Below, piece by piece: positions 30,168 through 31,190 of a stretch of 31,190 nucleotides of DNA. Position numbers and translations under genes: made by a program. The notes beneath the pieces are model-generated. The model was not told the DNA's origin. It made no database searches and saw nothing but the letters and a program-made list of their open reading frames with translations. The DNA is from Gemmatimonadales bacterium. Lineage in GTDB: Bacteria; Gemmatimonadota; Gemmatimonadetes; Gemmatimonadales; GWC2-71-9. How positions within the stretch are numbered: position 1 is the stretch's first letter; each line of letters begins with the position of its first letter. The DNA is taken from the NCBI GenBank assembly GCA_025924275.1, contig JAICEH010000001.1, positions 1-31,190 on the forward strand. The letters are read 5' to 3'.

Positions 30168-30736
30168 GCGCGGTGCTCGCAGGGCTGCGACTGGCGGTGG
30201 CCGTCGCGGCGGGCTTCACCGGCGTCGTGGCCCTCACGCACTGGGCGGTGCGGCGCGGCCACCTCGCGCCCTTCGGCCCCCTCCCCCGCGCCATCCGGGG
30301 CCTGAGCGACCCGCTGCTCCGCCCCGTCGAGCGCCGCCTCCTCGGCTCGGGCGGCAATCCCCAGCAGGCCCCGCTCTGGCTCTTCCTCGGCGTGCTCGGC
30401 GGTGGGCTCCTCCTCATCGCGGTGGCCGGCTGGCTGCTCGGCGCCCTCGAGCGGCTCTGGTGGGCCGCGGGGGCCGGGCCGTGGGCCCTGGTCTACGTGG
30501 TGGTGGAGACGGCGATCAACCTGCTCATCGCCGCCCTCCTCGTGCGGGTGGTGGGGTCGTGGTTCGGCGTGGGCCGCGCGACGCGGTGGATGCGCCCCTT
30601 CTACGGCCTCACCGACTGGCTCGTCGAACCGATCCGCAAGCGGATGCCGCCCACCGGGATGTTCGACTGGAGCCCGCTCGTCGCCTGGCTGCTCCTCGTC
30701 CTCGCCCGCGCCATCCTGGTCGGCAAGGTCCTCTGA
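30164..30736 (+). CDS. YggT family membrane protein
   Basis: 190 residues. Hydrophobic segments occur near 5-25, 62-88, 100-128 and 165-187. The C-terminal half carries the YggT motif L-L-V-R-V-V-G-S-W-F-G and F-Y-G-L-T-D-W-L-V-E-P-I-R-K-R-M-P-P-T-G-M-F-D-W-S-P-L-V-A. YggT proteins are found next to cell-division and YggU genes in many bacteria. The GTG at 30164 is a GTGA overlap with the lipoprotein stop. It is followed immediately by the YggU/DUF167 protein, the classic pair. Confidence 0.88.
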   Translation: MSAVLAGLRLAVAVAAGFTGVVALTHWAVRRGHLAPFGPLPRAIRGLSDPLLRPVERRLLGSGGNPQQAPLWLFLGVLGGGLLLIAVAGWLLGALERLWWAAGAGPWALVYVVVETAINLLIAALLVRVVGSWFGVGRATRWMRPFYGLTDWLVEPIRKRMPPTGMFDWSPLVAWLLLVLARAILVGKVL

Positions 30737-31014
30737 TCGAAGCCGTCCCCGGCGGAGTCCGCCTCCACCTGCTGGTCCAGCCCCGCGCTTCCCGCACCGA
30801 GGTCACCGGCCCTCACGGCGGGCGGCTCCGCGTCCGGCTCGCCGCCCCACCGGTGGAGGGTGCGGCCAATGCCGAGCTGCTCGCCTTCCTGGCGAAGCGC
30901 CTCGGCGTGCCGCGGGCGGCGGTGACGATCGTGCGGGGCGCGTCCGGCCGGCGGAAGGTGGTGGAGGTGGCGGGTGTGGCGGTGGCGGCGGCGGCGGCGG
31001 CGCTGGAGGCGTGA
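30733..31014 (+). CDS. DUF167/YggU family protein
   Basis: About 93 residues. Diagnostic strings: L-L-V-Q-P-R-A-S-R-T-E-V-T-G (18-31), L-R-V-R-L-A-A-P-P-V-E-G-A-A-N-A-E-L-L (36-54) and V-T-I-V-R-G-A-S-G-R-R-K-V-V-E-V (64-79). The function is unknown. No ATG, GTG or TTG lies near the expected start. A CTG at 30733 overlaps the YggT stop as CTGA, giving LIEAVPGGVRLHLLVQ, exactly the family N-terminus. This suggests a CTG start reached by coupling. The C-terminus ends in an alanine run. Confidence 0.85.
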   Translation: MIEAVPGGVRLHLLVQPRASRTEVTGPHGGRLRVRLAAPPVEGAANAELLAFLAKRLGVPRAAVTIVRGASGRRKVVEVAGVAVAAAAAALEA

Positions 31015-31069
31015 CTGGATGGCCGGAAGGCGGGTCCGCCCTCCCCCGTCCCGCCATCTGGCCATCCAG
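31015..31069. terminator. Nested hairpin after yggU
   Basis: CTGGATGGCC (31015-31024) pairs perfectly with GGCCATCCAG (31060-31069), enclosing a second stem GGCGGG/CCCGCC. It begins immediately after the YggU stop, a position typical of terminators, although there is no T-run. Confidence 0.6.
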
Positions 31070-31190
31070 CCCGCACCCCGCTAGCCTTCCACGCACAACC
31101 GAGTTCCGTGGCGATTTGCGCTGATTGCGGCCACGTTAAACAAACCGCTAAAACGCCCGTGACCCAGCTTTCCCCCCATCCCGATCGCCC
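31070..31190. other. Right-edge intergenic region
   Basis: No gene is supported. The stretch around 31110-31155 is clearly less GC rich than the rest of the window (TTGCGCTGATTGCG, GTTAAACAAACCGC) and probably contains a promoter for a gene beyond the edge. I cannot assign exact elements. Confidence 0.4.

Overview
The window is very GC rich bacterial chromosome and is coding almost end to end. About 40 protein genes are supported. There is no rRNA, tRNA, CRISPR array, transposase or phage gene. Several features indicate a Gram-negative-type, free-living, probably aerobic bacterium: lipoproteins with lipoboxes, a thioredoxin-fold DsbA-like protein, System I cytochrome c maturation genes, a KUP potassium transporter, acetyl-CoA synthetase and proline catabolism. 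The gene content and the tightly overlapping high-GC style resemble Gemmatimonadota. That assignment is inference; no marker gene is present to prove it.

Layout, left to right. An M24 peptidase is coupled to a V4R-like protein (minus, 197-2022). Divergent from it is an ECF sigma factor with a zinc-type anti-sigma partner of RsrA type (2187-2992). A co-directional run follows (3005-8414): DUF92 membrane protein, lipoprotein, geranylgeranyl-reductase-like FAD enzyme, flavin reductase, methyltransferase, SRPBCC protein and a beta-ketoacyl-ACP synthase, which could be a small biosynthetic cassette. An aquaporin (8494-9177) converges on a minus-strand operon of STAS protein, receiver-only response regulator and ccmABCD (9315-12188), including a 34-residue CcmD. 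Acetyl-CoA synthetase (12678-14630) converges on kup, a DsbA-like protein and a small hypothetical protein (14638-17526).

The middle holds a small conserved-looking protein, OsmC, a CDP-alcohol phosphatidyltransferase, a SpeD-fold protein lacking the pyruvoyl serine (19048-19353) and a TPR/ABC-transporter operon (19373-22100). The right part has a secreted protein, pruA and a solitary WtpA-like binding protein on the minus strand. On the plus strand come a lipoprotein-CutA-cysteine-rich-protein-YfcC operon, a GNAT gene behind a near-consensus sigma-54 promoter, an acyl-ACP desaturase, another lipoprotein, and the classic YggT-YggU pair.

Two themes stand out. First, four intergenic regions carry long hairpins whose arms are tandem 7- or 8-base repeats. 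The repeat unit differs at each locus (GACGGGAA, GGGGAAC, GAACAGC, GGGGAGC) but the architecture is the same. One encloses a terminator and one encloses a candidate promoter. Second, translational coupling is pervasive: neighbouring genes share four bases as ATGA, GTGA, TTGA and apparently CTGA, so all four NUG start codons are probably used.
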